Positions 47,644 through 59,221 of a DNA stretch of 64,000 nucleotides are shown one piece after another. The stretch's first letter is position 1, and each line of letters opens with the position of its first letter. This DNA comes from Parietaria judaica (taxonomy: Eukaryota > Streptophyta > Magnoliopsida > Rosales > Urticaceae). The stretch is from assembly GCA_954871525.1 (NCBI GenBank), contig OX940861.1, positions 36,283,201 to 36,347,200 on the forward strand, in the 5' to 3' direction. The notes under the pieces are model-generated. The model was not told the origin of the DNA, did not search any database, and saw only the letters and a program-made list of their open reading frames with translations. The translations under genes and the position numbers were made by a program.

Positions 47644-47658
47644 AACTCCCCCGACCGA

Positions 47659-50600
47659 CTAGTTGGAGGGCAATGTCAACCCGGCAACCGAGCGACAAAA
47701 CTCAAACTTCTCTCTCGGCAAAACCTTCGTCAACATATCGGAACCATTGTCATCGGTGTGAATCTTCTCGAGTTCCATCAACTTAGAATCCAATGCGTCA
47801 CGGATCCAATGATAACGAACATCAATGTGCTTCGACCTTGAGTGAAACGAGGAATTCTTCGCTAAATGAATGGCGCTTTGATTATCACAAAACAAGATAT
47901 ATTTTTCTTGTTTGACCCCAAGCTCCATTGTAAATTTCCTCAACCACAACAAATCTTTCGTCGCTTCAACGGCGGCAATGAACTCGGCCTCGGTAGTAGA
48001 AAGTGCAACACACTTTTGCAACTTCGATTGCCAAGCCACGGCTCCCCCGGCAAAAATCACCATATGCCCCGAAGTAGATTTTCGATCATCCAAGCTTCCG
48101 GCTAGATCCGAATCCGTATAACCAACTAACGTAGGCTTCTCGCATCCCAAAGCTAGTCTCAAATTCGAAGTCCCCCGGAGATATCTCATAACCCACTTCA
48201 CGGCCTCCCAATGACGTCTTCCCGGATTTGAGAGATAACGACTCACCATTCCCACGGCATGGGCTATATCCGGCCTTGTACAAACCATGGCGTACATCAA
48301 ACTACCAACCGCCGACGAGTATGGAACATTCTTCATACTTGACTTTTCATCATTTGTAGATGGACATTGTTGGTGGCTAAGCTTGAAATGAGAAGCAAGC
48401 GGAACGCTCACCGCTTTTGCTTCATCCATCTTGAAATGCCGAAGAACTTTCTCGATGTATGATTCTTGAGACAAGTACAACTTATTCGCCTCTCGATGAC
48501 GAAAAATCTCAATTCCAAGGATCTTTTTCGCTTGTCCCAAATCCTTCATCGCAAAAGAATCACTCAAAGTCTTCTTCAACTCTTCAATCCGAGCAATGTT
48601 CTTTCCAACGATAAGCATATCGTCAACATAGAGCAAAAGGATAATGAAATCACCATCGGAGAAATTGCGCACAAACACACAATGATCGGCATTTGTCATC
48701 TTGTAGCCATGTTTAACCATCACCGAGTTAAACTTTTTATACCATTGTCGCGGTGCTTGTTTCAAGCCGTAAAGACTCTTTACCAATTTGCAAACATAGT
48801 CTTCTTTACCATTTTCTCGAAAACCCTCCGGTTGCTCCATGTAAATCTCTTCATGTAGATCACCGTGAAGAAAAGCCGTCTTCACGTCCATTTGCTCAAC
48901 TTCCAAATCAAGGCTAGCGGCTAGCCCAAGCACTACCCGAATGGATTGCATCTTCACCACGGGAGCAAAAATCTCGCTAAAGTCAATGCCTTTTCTTTGA
49001 CTAAAGCCCTTTACCACCAAGTGAGCCTTGAATCGTTTTTGCGAAGTGCTTTCGTCTTGCTTCACACGATAAATCCATCGATTCTTTAACACCTTTTTAC
49101 CCTTTGGTAACTTCACCAATTCAAAAGTGTTATTCTCACGAAGCGATTGCATCTCATCTTCCATGGCATCCATCCACTCCTTTTTGTTTTCGTCATCCAA
49201 AGCTTCTTCAAAGCTTTCGGGTTCTCCGTCATCGGTGAGAAATACATATTCGTTCGAGGGGTATCGAACGGAAGGATGTCTAACACGAGTGGACCGTCTC
49301 AACTCATTAGAAGGTTGTTCACTTTCATCTTCATGGCCAACCTCATTTTCAACATCAACAAAATCATTAGGATTTAAAGGATTAACATGTAAATCCGTAC
49401 CTTGATTTTCAATTTGCACATCTTCGACAACGGTCGGGGTAGGAGCAATATTAGTTGGTTCCGCATCAACTAATTCTTTGTCTTCAAAGGTTGGAACTTC
49501 TTTCTCAACTTTGTCGATATCTTCAATGGTGTAATCCTCCATGAATACAACATCACGACTACAAACAAGCTTTCTTGCAACCGGATCAAAGAATCGATAT
49601 CCAAACTCATCGAGCCCATAACCAACGAATATACATTTCTTGGTCTTGTCATCCAACTTCGACCTCTCATCCTTCGGAACATGCACATATGCCATGCACC
49701 CAAACACTCGAAGATGGTCGTACGTGACATCTTTACCACTCCAAACACGGCTCGGAACTTCAAACTTCAAAGGCATACAAGGTGTGAGATTTAGCACATG
49801 TACAACCGTACTCAATGCTTCGCCCCAAAAATACTTCGGCAACTTTGATTGAGAAAGCAAGCATCTCATTCTTTCAACCAAAGTTCTATTAATTCTTTCG
49901 GCCTACCCATTCAATTGCGGTGTCTTCGGAGGAGACTTTTGGTGACGTATACCTTGCTCTCGGCAATATTCATCGAAAGGACCGATGTATTCTCCCCCGT
50001 TATCCGTTCGGATACACTTGAGCTTCTTCCCCATTTCTCGTTCAACCGACGCTTGAAACGACTTGAAGGTATCTAACACTTGATCCTTTGTCTTCAAGGT
50101 GTAAGCCCAAACTTTCCGAGAGTGATCGTCGATAAAAGTCACAAAGTAATAAGAACCGCCAAGGGACCGTGTCTTCATCGGCCCACAAACATCGGAATGT
50201 ACCAAGTCTAACACTTGTGACTTTCTCTTTGGTTCAAAAGACCGAAACGATACGCGGCTTTGCTTTCCCGCCAAACAATGCGAGCATCTCTTCAACTTTG
50301 CGTTGGAAACTCCAAATAGTGCATTCTTCTTCACTAAGATTCCCAAACCTTTCTCACTCATATGACCCAAACGTTTGTGCCATAGTTCGGAAGAACTTTC
50401 ATCCTCGCAAGTGTTGACGTAGCATTTAGAACTCCCAAATTGCGCGACATACAAATTTGAGCGTCTTTTTCCTCTTGCAATCACCATTGAGCCTTTCTTT
50501 AACTTCCATTCATTTTCCAAGAAAGAGTTGCCATAGTCTTCATCGTCCAATTTTGAAACCGACAAGAGATTGAACCGAAGGTCCGGAACGTGCTTCACAT

Positions 50601-51675
50601 CTTTAAGAACTAGAGAAGTGCCATTACTAGTTTCAACACATATATCTCCAATTCCAATCACCTTTGAATATCCTTTGTTTCCCATGCCGACAATACCAAA
50701 ATCACCGGCCTTATAAGTGGAGTAAAGATCCCATCGTGAAGTCCCATGCGAAGAAGCACCACTATCAACCACCCAACTTGTCTCATCGCGAGATAAATTG
50801 ACACTTTCTTCATAATCATCACAAACGACAAAGAAATCATCAACAATAGCAACATTTTCACTATTGTTACCTTCTTTCTTGACATCGTTGTTGTTGTGGT
50901 TGATCTTCTTTCCCTTGCCTTCGTTTCTCAACTTCCGACAATACTTTTTAATGTGGCCTTTCAAGCCATAATGATGACACTCAACATTAGCCCATCTATT
51001 TGAACCTCCACGCGACGCTCCTCGTGATGCTCCACGGTTATTTGAACCACGGGCTTGATTTCTCCCCCTCGACTCGGTAACCAATACCTCGGATTGTGAA
51101 GAGGAGCCTTGAGACTTTCTTCTCATATCTTCATTCAAAATGCTACTCTTTGCCAAATCCATCGACATGATACCATCCGGAGCGGAGTTAGACAACGACA
51201 TCCTAAACGTCTCCCACGAGTTCGGCAAAGTACCAAAAAGCCACAACCCTTGAATCTCATCATCCAATCTAAGATTCATCGTCGCCATTTGGTTCATAAT
51301 TCCTTGGAAGTTATTCAAGTGATCGGTTATTGGCGTACCGTCATGATACTTCAAGGCTATCATTTGCTTGAGCAAGAACATCTTGTTATTCCCGGTCTTC
51401 CGTGCATAAAGCTCCTCAAGCTTCCTCCAAAGGATGTTAGCACGAGTTTCACCAACCACATAGTTCCGAACATTGTCATCCACCCATTGTCGAATGTACC
51501 CACAAACTTGTCGATGCAACAAATTCCATTCATCATCACTTTTTCCCTCGGGTTTCTCGGTAGAAAAAACCGGCAAATGGAAATGCTTGACAAAGAGCAA
51601 GTCCTCCATTTTTCCTTTCCAAACATTGTAATTGGAACCATTCAAACTCTCCATTCGCGACGTGTTCGCCTCCAT
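47659..51675 (-). pseudogene. Copia gag-pol polyprotein with one nonsense codon and a damaged zinc knuckle
   Basis: About 1,338 codons on the minus strand, full family length. Domains: gag ([13 protein letters not shown] start, RG-rich tract, zinc knuckle [14 protein letters not shown] in which the second Cys is Tyr, codon 50970-50968), protease ([10 protein letters not shown]), GAG-pre-integrase ([19 protein letters not shown]), integrase ([23 protein letters not shown]), RT (MDVKTAFLHGDLHEE, YGLKQAPRQW, YVDDMLIVG) and RNase H (YTDSDLAGS, STTEAEF, CDNQSAI). A TAG at 49905-49903 interrupts the integrase after PQLNG. Otherwise intact, and it resembles TNT1-type Pol. Confidence 0.95.
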
Positions 51676-51696
51676 AGTCGCACAAAATCAAACCAC

Positions 51697-51709
51697 GGCT
51701 CTGATACCA
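51697..51709 (-). other. Primer binding site, initiator Met-tRNA
   Basis: TGGTATCAGAGCC on the minus strand, three bases inside the 5' LTR. Confidence 0.9.
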
Positions 51710-51712
51710 CTT

Positions 51713-52363
51713 TGTTGGGAGAAAGCGCAACGCAACGGAATTTCAATATCTCCCAATAGCCGCTGAAATATGAAGGCGATAATAATCGAAACACAACCAC
51801 GAACACGAGACAATTTTAGCGTGGAAAAACCCCCAAAACGGAGTAAAAAACCACGGGACACGTAGGCCGCTTAAAATCCACTATAATCAAGAGTGAGGTA
51901 CAAACGAAGTCTTCTCTAGATAAAACTAGAGGCATACATCATCATCATCAAGATCGAACACCAATCTCGGATTACAACAAACAAGCAAGAGAAGAATTTG
52001 TGAAAAACGTTCTCACAAAACAGCCTCTGGTTTCCACACTTCAGACCGCCCTAGAAACATCCAAACCACATCTCCACCGTTCAGAACGTACCTCTATGTC
52101 TTAGGAACGTTCTGTCCAAAAATCACGACGATGCAACAGTGAACGAATGCACAATGATGATTTTCCTGAGGGTCGACGAAACTGTGCGGGAACCGCGAAT
52201 TTCTTTCTTTTCTCTTGCACTTGTTTATCTCACTTCTTCACTCTTTTTTTTCTTCATCTCATCTAAGTCATTTATGACCTAGGCTTCATGGGCCGTGTAC
52301 ATGGATCAATGGGTAAAAAATAACCCACATTGTTGGGCCTCCAAATAGGAGGGACACCCAACA
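51713..52363 (-). repeat. 5' LTR of the copia element at 46993-52363
   Basis: 651 bp, canonical ends, followed by the ACTAC duplication. Confidence 0.95.
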
Positions 52364-52639
52364 ACTACTTCGTCTTCAAATTTGATAGAAAGCCAAAAAA
52401 AAAAAAAAAAAAAAAGGCAAACTTAAGAGGAATATCAAAAGGAATGAGATTATAAAATAGATTTTATGAAGACAAAAGTAGTTAAAATATTTTATATTCA
52501 AAATGAGGGGTTGGTAAATTATTCTTTATATTTAGACGAATCCGTAAAATTATAAAAAGAAGGTATTTTGATGCAAATTCAACATTCATGGAAATGATTA
52601 ATACACGATTGTTATGTGCATTTTTCGTAATATATAAAA

Positions 52640-53036
52640 ATTGGGCCCATTTTGGCAAAAGTCAAAGCCCATCATATTTCGTAACATCAAGAACATCTCG
52701 GAGCTTCATCAAGACAGGAGTTCGCCTAGACGAGTACTTCGCCAAGACGAGGACTTTGCCCCGACGAGGACTTCGCCAAGACAAGGACTTCGCCCCGACG
52801 AGGACCTCGCCAAGGACCTCGCCCCGACGAGGAGCTCGACAAGGAAGGAAGTTTGCCAAGGACTGCCATGAACAGCCCGAAGACTAATCCAAGACGACGG
52901 ATTCTCCTCCAGCTTTCACGATCATCAGTCAACCCGCGTTGACTCAACAATCAATTATGCACGTGTTCAGCGAGTCCAGCTCGGGACCCAAACCTTGGAT
53001 CCGAGTCTAAGTTAAAGCCATTTTTATGCATTAACA
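52640..53036 (+). repeat. Probable 5' LTR end of a Ty3/gypsy remnant
   Basis: GC-rich sequence with repeated GACGAGGAC / TTCGCC units (52720-52850) that ends ...TTAACA just before a TGGCGCTAGA primer-site-like motif at 53040-53049, common in Tat-type gypsy elements. Its outer boundary is not clear. Confidence 0.5.
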
Positions 53037-53130
53037 ATTTGGCGCTAGAATGAGGGGAGCCGAGTATCAGCCTCGAAGACCCTACCATTATTCATCGAAA
53101 AAACTCGGAGCACAACGATCACCATTCGAC

Positions 53131-55110
53131 ATGACGAGTCGCGCCAGTGCTTCGCAACGCACGACGCCGCAGCCGACGACGAGCATCGCGCTCAACACGA
53201 GGGCCCAAGCCCTCGCCAGGCGGACTCAGCCGCCGCGCCAAGTTTCACCAGCTCAGATCGGGAATGAAGACGATGTCAACGACGTTTTGCAGAGGTCAGT
53301 CCCCGTTCACGACGAGGAAAGCACATGAGATAGCAACGACAACGGAGCTCGCCAGAGTGACCCGGACCCTCGCCAGGCTCAGCCGGGGGGTCGCCAAGAG
53401 GTTTGCCAGGACGAAGATCATGAAAATGCCGGAGATCGCCAGAATTACCCGGACCCTCGCCAAGCTCCGCCGGGGGGTCGCCAGGTCGAAGATCCCAAGG
53501 ACACCAAAGATCGCCTAGACCACCCAGACCCTCGCCAAGCTCTGTCGGGGGGTCGCCAGGAGGTTCTCTAGGCAGAAGATCCCGAAGACAAAAATCGTCG
53601 GGACCACCCCGACCTTCGCCAGGCTCAGCCGGGGGGTCGCCAGGAGGTTCGCCAGGCCGAAGATCCCGAAGATATTGAAGACCGCCGGAACTACCTGGAC
53701 CCCCGCCAGGCTTGCCCGGGGGGTCGCCAGTGGGTTTGCCAGGCTAAAGACTTTGACCACATGTAATACCGACGGAACGCCCCGGACCCTCGCCAGGCTC
53801 ACTTGGAGGGTCGACAAGGGAACCGCCGTGATGAAGACCTTAACCTTGCAGGAGCATACCAAGACGCCCCCGACCCTCGCCAGGATCGCCCAGATGGTCG
53901 CCTACCCTTGCCGAAACGCGACGATGGAAGACGAGCGGAATTAATCAACCTCAAAGACTACGGAGAAGACCGTCAACGCGGCCGCCACACCTCGCCCGAC
54001 CGCTGCCTAGGTCACCAGGAGCCTCACCAACCGCAGCGCGACGACGTATTCAACCTCCTCTAAGGGATGCAGAAGGAAATCCAAGACTTGCGCTCTGCCC
54101 AGGACTGTGGCGCGAGAGGCCGTGCTGTGCTCGACGGGAATCTTTCCCCACTCGCACCACACCTGCTTGACGGAGAAGCTGTAGGCGACCTACGCTTTGC
54201 AAGCAACCTGATCTATGACGGAAAAGGAGATCCTGTCTACCACCTCGTCCATTACCAGACGATCATGCAAATGAAGAAGTGCTCAGCCTCAACGATCTGC
54301 CAGGCGTTTTGCTTAACTCTCACAGGAACAACGTTCGAGTGGTACCAGCAGCTACCCAAGGCAAGCATCCACTCTTTCAACCAGCTCAAAGACGTCTTCC
54401 TCGCCCGCTTCGCCGGTGCAATGACTCAAAGGAAGGAGAAATCCTACCTCTGGTCGATCAAGCAGAAGAGCGACGAATCCCTGCAGAAGTTCATCAACCG
54501 CTTCGTCGAAGAATCCAACAAGATAAACGACTACATCGACAGCAATGCCGTCATCGCCCTCATCGACGGACTACAGACCTGGGAGTTCTTAATCGCCCTC
54601 GTGAAAGAAAGGCCATCAACTATGACGGAGCTCATAACGAGAGTAGCTCAGCACATCTCCGTGGAGGAATACCTCGCCAGCAGGAGGTCAACGGAGCTAG
54701 GAAGCCATCGACGAAGCAACGAATGATCCCCCGACGAGCCGAGGGAGAAGAAAAGCCGTACCGACGACAACCAGAACCGAATGGCGAATCCGCAAGGAGG
54801 TTAGACGACGAGAAGACCATTCCGAACCGACAGAAGGAACTACACTCCACTGACGACCACTCCAGACAAAATCATTGCCATGCACGGTGACAAGTTCAAG
54901 GAACCTCACCCGTTGCAGAAGACATCGAAGGAAAATACTCGATACTACCATTTACATCGCGATTACGGTCACCTGACGTCGCAGTGTTTCAACCTGAGGA
55001 ACCAGATTAAAGGCCTAGTCAAGGAAGGGCGGCTTAAGGAGTTTATCAAGAAGATCGAGCCTACGCACGCACAACGGAGAAATGATGGTCGCCGAACCAG
55101 GTTAACGTGA
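53131..55110 (+). pseudogene. Gypsy gag with in-frame tandem repeats and six stops
   Basis: One frame runs from MTSRASASQ to the end. The core (54067-54726) is a retrotransposon gag domain: LIYDGKGDPVYHLVHYQTIM, TLTGTTFEWYQQLP, FLARFAG and YLWSIKQKSDESLQKFINRF. Downstream is the zinc-binding segment RYYHLHRDYGHLTSQC, where relatives have Cys at the second Tyr (54946-54948). Stops in frame: 53326, 53569, 53764, 54061, 54724, 54802. A frameshift near 55095 separates it from the protease. The start ATG is the likeliest of several; an in-frame ATG at 53050 sits against the primer site. Confidence 0.8.
53362..53930 (+). repeat. In-frame tandem repeat, about 87 bp, seven units, in gag
   Basis: Each unit starts with (C)CGGACCCTCGCCAGGCT and contains GGGGGGTCGCCAGG. 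Offsets between units are 87, 75, 84, 87, 87 and 87 bp, all multiples of three, giving a 29-residue unit of the type DPDPRQAQPGGRQE followed by an acidic tail. Confidence 0.9.
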
Positions 55111-55319
55111 TGGGCACAACACCTCCAATCTGCACTTGCGAAGCCATCACCTTTACTAAAGACGAAGCTCTCACCATCCACCACCCGCACAACGACGCCA
55201 TCATCATCAAGGCACAGATCCGCACCAGCATGGCGAGGAGGATACTTATCGACGATAGAAGCTCAGCTGACGAAGCACAGGAGGAGACGCGAGAAATCCG
55301 ACAATCCTTATCGGTCTAA
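55107..55319 (+). pseudogene. Gypsy aspartic protease fragment with altered active site
   Basis: TFTKDEALTIHHPHNDAIII followed by RILIDDRSSAD. Tat-type proteases read DDGSSAD here, so the active-site Gly is Arg. It is in a different frame from gag and runs into unrelated sequence after about 60 residues. Confidence 0.7.
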
Positions 55320-55549
55320 GAGAAATATTCGCCCCCCCCTACGATGATACGAGAAGAACCTGAACCAGGCCAGGAAGACGACCGGAGCCGAACCAAAAGA
55401 TTCTCCCGACAACACGACGTACAGGCGCCTCATCGACAAGATGTTCACCCACCTACGCCGAATCAAGCGGAGAATCAACATCGCCAAGCAAAGGAGTGGA
55501 GAAAAGCACCAGCCATAGGTCGCCGAGGAAAGAGAAGCAAAGGCTGACT

Positions 55550-55998
55550 TAGTCGCCAAACATGCTCTCAGCACCGACACCACCAGAGCTGAAGGAAGAA
55601 GGAAGACGAAGGACGCACCGCCGAGCAGAAGAACCGTGCCCAATGGGCCAGTATGGAACATGTACATCAGCAGAATCGCCGGTGAGACCATCGCAGAAGC
55701 AAGAATCATCATCACCAGCCCTCAAAAAGAAATGTTGAAGTACGCCATCAAGTTCGAGTTCACAGCCTCAAGCGACGAAGCCGAATGCGGAGCGCTACTC
55801 GCCGGCCTAAACCTCGCCGAAAGGCTCGACGTGAAGAATATACAGGTACACTACATCACACCGAGGATCGAAAACCAGATGATCGGCGGACTACCGACAG
55901 GAAGACAGCACGCTAACACAGTTGCAAAAAGCTATGGACCGCCTCCAACCATTGACATGGTACGAGGTCGCCTGGATCCCCGCAACCGCCAACGCTGA
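55550..55998 (+). pseudogene. Gypsy RNase H-like fragment
   Basis: EAKADLVAKHA, VWNMYISRIAG, IIITSPQKEMLKYAIKF and SSDEAECGALLAGLNLAERL match the additional RNase H domain of Tat-type gypsy elements. The usual DG(S/A) after the first strand is lost, and the reading frame ends at 55998. Confidence 0.7.
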
Positions 55999-56436
55999 AG
56001 CAGCCACCCTAGCTCGAGCAATGAGTGGATAAAGAGAAGACGAACAACACAAGATCCCCGACGAAGAAAGGGAGGAAGAGTCAACCACCTACGAAGAAAT
56101 CGTCGCCGGTACTCCTTGGCTAGTCTTTGATGTCTTCCGGGTGTCTGTGAGTTTGTATGTTGAGTCCGGGGGAATCTGGTGGACTTCCCGGGGGTCTTCG
56201 TAAGCTCGGATATCCTCGTCCTGTGGAATAATTGTGAGTTATCCCTTCGTCAAGCTGTGGCGAGGGGCTCGCCAGGGCAAGGTACTTCGCAGGGGCTCGC
56301 CAGGGCGAGGTTCTTCACCAGGGGCTCGTCGGGGGGACCTCGCCAGGAAGCTCGCCATGGCGAGGTGTTCGTCAGGGCAAGGAACCTCGTCAGGGTACCT
56401 CGCCAGGAGGTGCCTTTTTTATCAAGGGTTTTGTCT

Positions 56437-56625
56437 TATTCGTCTTCTTAGCTCCGGGCCTCGCCAAATGCGTTGGGTCGTGGGCCTCTGGTCTTCGACT
56501 TCGCCTTCTTAGCTCTGGGCCTCGCCAATATCTTGGTTCGTGGGCCTTTGTTCTTCGTCTTCGCCTTTTTAGTTCCGGGTCTCGCCAAATGCGTTGGGTC
56601 GTGGGCCTCTGGTCTTCGACTTCGT
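56437..56625. repeat. Tandem repeat, about 60 bp, three units
   Basis: Units contain CTTCTTAGCTC(C/T)GGGCCTCGCCAA and TCGTGGGCCT; offsets 61 and 60 bp. Confidence 0.85.
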
Positions 56626-56680
56626 CGGTGAGCTTTGACTTTTACTTATGGGCTTTGACTTTTGCCAAAGGGGGCTAATT

Positions 56681-57436
56681 TTTGCAGATAAGATTTTGCT
56701 TATAGAATTAGCTCATGGACCACGATGATAGATTACTTAAAAGATATATTATTGCTTTTATTTTTTGTGATTTGATATACACACGTGCCACATGGATACT
56801 CATTATCCATTTTTTCTTATCAATAACACCTATTATAATGCGTAGTCAACATGTTGGATAGGGACGAAATAAAAATATATATAAAAAAATCGATTTTGAT
56901 TATGCCAGAAAATTTCTGGTCATCAACAAACTCATAATTTATGCCTCATTAAGTAATAAAACATTTAAGATAAAAAAAAAAGTAATAAAACATTTCTTTG
57001 AAGTTTAAACTCATAATTTCACTATTTTGTGAGGGTGCTACCGTGTCTTAGTCTTAGCACTCCACTAGTTTGTTAATATATTTGACTTTATTAATCAAAT
57101 ATTATAATAATAATAAATGTATTTTTTTTAATGAATTTGAGTGTTATTAGTAGTAGAAAATAAAAGTAATAATAATAGTCCACCAGAAAAGTGTAATTTC
57201 AAGAAGAAGAAAAAAAAGTATTATGGTGGGAAAACCTTTAATTTTTGTTGGATATATTTGTCATATAAAATTTAAAAGTTTATGAAGAAAAAAAAAAACT
57301 TGTTTTTTTCTTGAGCGATATAAATATAAAAAACCAAATTTATCATAATTTAGTAAAAATACCCAAATTTTCTTTTTCCACGGCATATATACTCCAAATA
57401 GTGTTGTTTGTTAGTTTTCAGCCATACAAACATAAT
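56681..57436. other. AT-rich intergenic region, no gene seen
   Basis: No coding exon or RNA gene seen; holds homopolymer runs near 56970 and 57290. Confidence 0.5.
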
Positions 57437-57444
57437 GTTGTTAG

Positions 57445-57752
57445 TAGAGCTGCACAGCGATGGTCGCCACTGGCGCTCGACGAATCGCGGAGGCTTCCGG
57501 CGAGTCGCGACGGCTCGCGACTGGTGGGCTGAAAATCGCGAACGGGGATGAAAGTCGCGACTCCGCCCTCTGCAGCCCTCTCTCTCTCTCTCTCTCTCCC
57601 TCTCACAGACTCTCTCTCTCTCTCTTGGCCTGCCATCGCGACGAAGCCACGACCGGTCGCGATTCCGGTAGCCACGACGCGTCGCGACTCCATTTTTCAC
57701 GATTTTCACGATTTTTTCGCGATCGATCGCGAACAGTTGGTGTGCAGCTCTA
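57445..57752. mobile_element. hAT MITE, 308 bp, packed with TCGCGA motifs
   Basis: Terminal inverted repeats TAGAGCTGCACA at both ends, with a perfect 8-bp duplication GTTGTTAG (57437-57444, 57753-57760). Nine TCGCGA palindromes lie inside, on both sides of a CT-rich centre (57580-57630). No real protein-coding potential; the apparent reading frames come from the GC-rich repeats. Confidence 0.92.
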
Positions 57753-57759
57753 GTTGTTA

Positions 57760-58322
57760 GAGCAACTCCAATAGAGCTTTAAACGCACTCTAGTTTGAAG
57801 TTATTGCTCCAGTGGAGCTTCAAAACCAACTTTAGCGCTATACTGGTCACAGCGCTATAATTTTTTTTTTAGTTTTTAGTCTTTCAACAATTTGAAATTT
57901 ATATAAATATCTAAAATTTATAAAATTATTTAATATTTACCCTCAATATTATTTATAAATAGTAATTATTTGTATAAAAATTTATTTACTGGAGGCACGT
58001 GTATTTAACTTATGAAAATGTATTATTTCACACGATTTAAAATACAACAATGACAATTGTTGTGTATTTATATTTATTTATATAACGTGTATTTTTATTT
58101 TATTTAATGTGTATTTCTATTTGTAATTCATTTATAGAGTAATATTTTACTCATTACCATAATTCTTCTAAGTTGTCTAATTAGTAAAAAAAAAATATAG
58201 GGGTATAAGTATAAATAAGAGAAAAGAGGATAAAAATAGAGTGTGAAATATAATTCGGGTGGAGATAAATTTCAATTTCTGAAAAACAAAGTGGGGAATA
58301 GAGTGATCGGTTGGAGATGGCC
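57760..58322. mobile_element. Tourist-like (PIF/Harbinger) MITE, 563 bp
   Basis: The left end reads GAGCAACTCCAATAGAGC and the right end read inward GGCCATCTCCAACCGATCAC. The duplication is TTA (57757-57759, 58323-58325), as expected for Harbinger. The left TTA is inside the right-hand duplication of the neighbouring hAT MITE. Confidence 0.85.
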
Positions 58323-58325
58323 TTA

Positions 58326-59221
58326 GTAACTTCAAACATAAATCTTTATTTATTTATTTTTTATCTCTAAAGATATTTGATTGTATAAATCAAATATTAT
58401 AATAATAAATATGTGTTTTTTGATTAATTTGAGTACTATTTTTTTACCGTTATACAGTGTATTAGGAAATGAGAACTTGTTTGGTGCATTTTACTGTTTA
58501 AATATTCTTGAAAATGGTATTTTCATTTGGTACATTTTATGCTTGTAATTGAAAACACAAAATTATTTGTTTTCATCTTTTTCTTAATAGCAGCTTTTCA
58601 AAAATACTACCCACCAAACATGATTTTGAAAACAAAACAAAAACATTTTACAAAAAAATCTCTTAAAAATGTATTTCGAAAATGAGAACACTCCGAAAAC
58701 ATTACCAAACGGGCCAGTACACCAAAAAAGTGTAATTTAAGAAAAAATGATTGGAAAAAAAGTTAAAACTCTTAACTGTTACAAATTTTTGCAATATAAA
58801 GACCTAAGTTTATCAAAATCAGGAGAAAATAAAAAGATTTAATTTTTTCCGCGGTATAAAGAGTCAAATTTATACGCTCTGATGAGCCCAATATTGATAA
58901 CACAGTAAATTGAAAAAGATCCATTCCATAGTTTGGAATATATAGCAAAATGGCTACTTAAAGAAATATATAACCCTATAAAATTATACAATTAAACTCT
59001 GATTTTTGGTCTAGATTCTATTAAAATTTAAAGATACCCCTTCATTTTGTGGCTCAGAATCAGAATCACCTATCTAAAGGAGTACTACTTTATTTTAAAT
59101 CAATTATTCCAACCAGAAAAAGGAATAAGGATTATATTAACTGTGCTAATTTGACTTTTCTCCTATGAAAAAAGATTGGAATCTCTTTTAAAAGTACGCC
59201 TAAATTCACACTACTATAGGA
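58326..59221. other. AT-rich intergenic region, no gene seen
   Basis: No coding, RNA or structured repeat recognised. Confidence 0.5.

Larger units (their letters stand above)
46993..52363 (-). mobile_element. Ty1/copia LTR retrotransposon (TNT1/Tork-like), coding strand minus
   Basis: LTRs of 651 bp at 46993-47643 and 51713-52363 differ at about five positions by eye, including the last base of the left LTR. A perfect 5-bp duplication ACTAC flanks the element (46988-46992, 52364-52368). The primer site TGGTATCAGAGCC (initiator Met-tRNA) is at 51709-51697 and a GGGGGAGTT purine tract at 47652-47644. One gag-pol frame with a single stop fills the interior. Confidence 0.97.
53037..56680 (+). 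mobile_element. Ty3/gypsy (Tat-like) retroelement remnant lacking reverse transcriptase
   Basis: In order: primer-site-like motif (53040), a gag frame with tandem 29-codon repeats and six stops (53131-55110), a protease-like segment (55113-55290), then a jump to an RNase H-like segment (about 55550-55860), CGCCAGG-rich repeats (56240-56420), a three-copy 60-bp repeat, and a purine tract near 56665-56676. RT and integrase are missing, so this is an internally deleted or non-autonomous copy. Confidence 0.75.

Noticed and set aside
53362..53930. CRISPR-like repeat array
   Set aside because: Plant nuclear DNA; units are contiguous diverged coding repeats inside a gypsy gag, with no spacers.
57350..57760. 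Several overlapping reading frames on both strands
   Set aside because: Produced by the TCGCGA and CT repeats of the hAT MITE; low-complexity product and no family resemblance.
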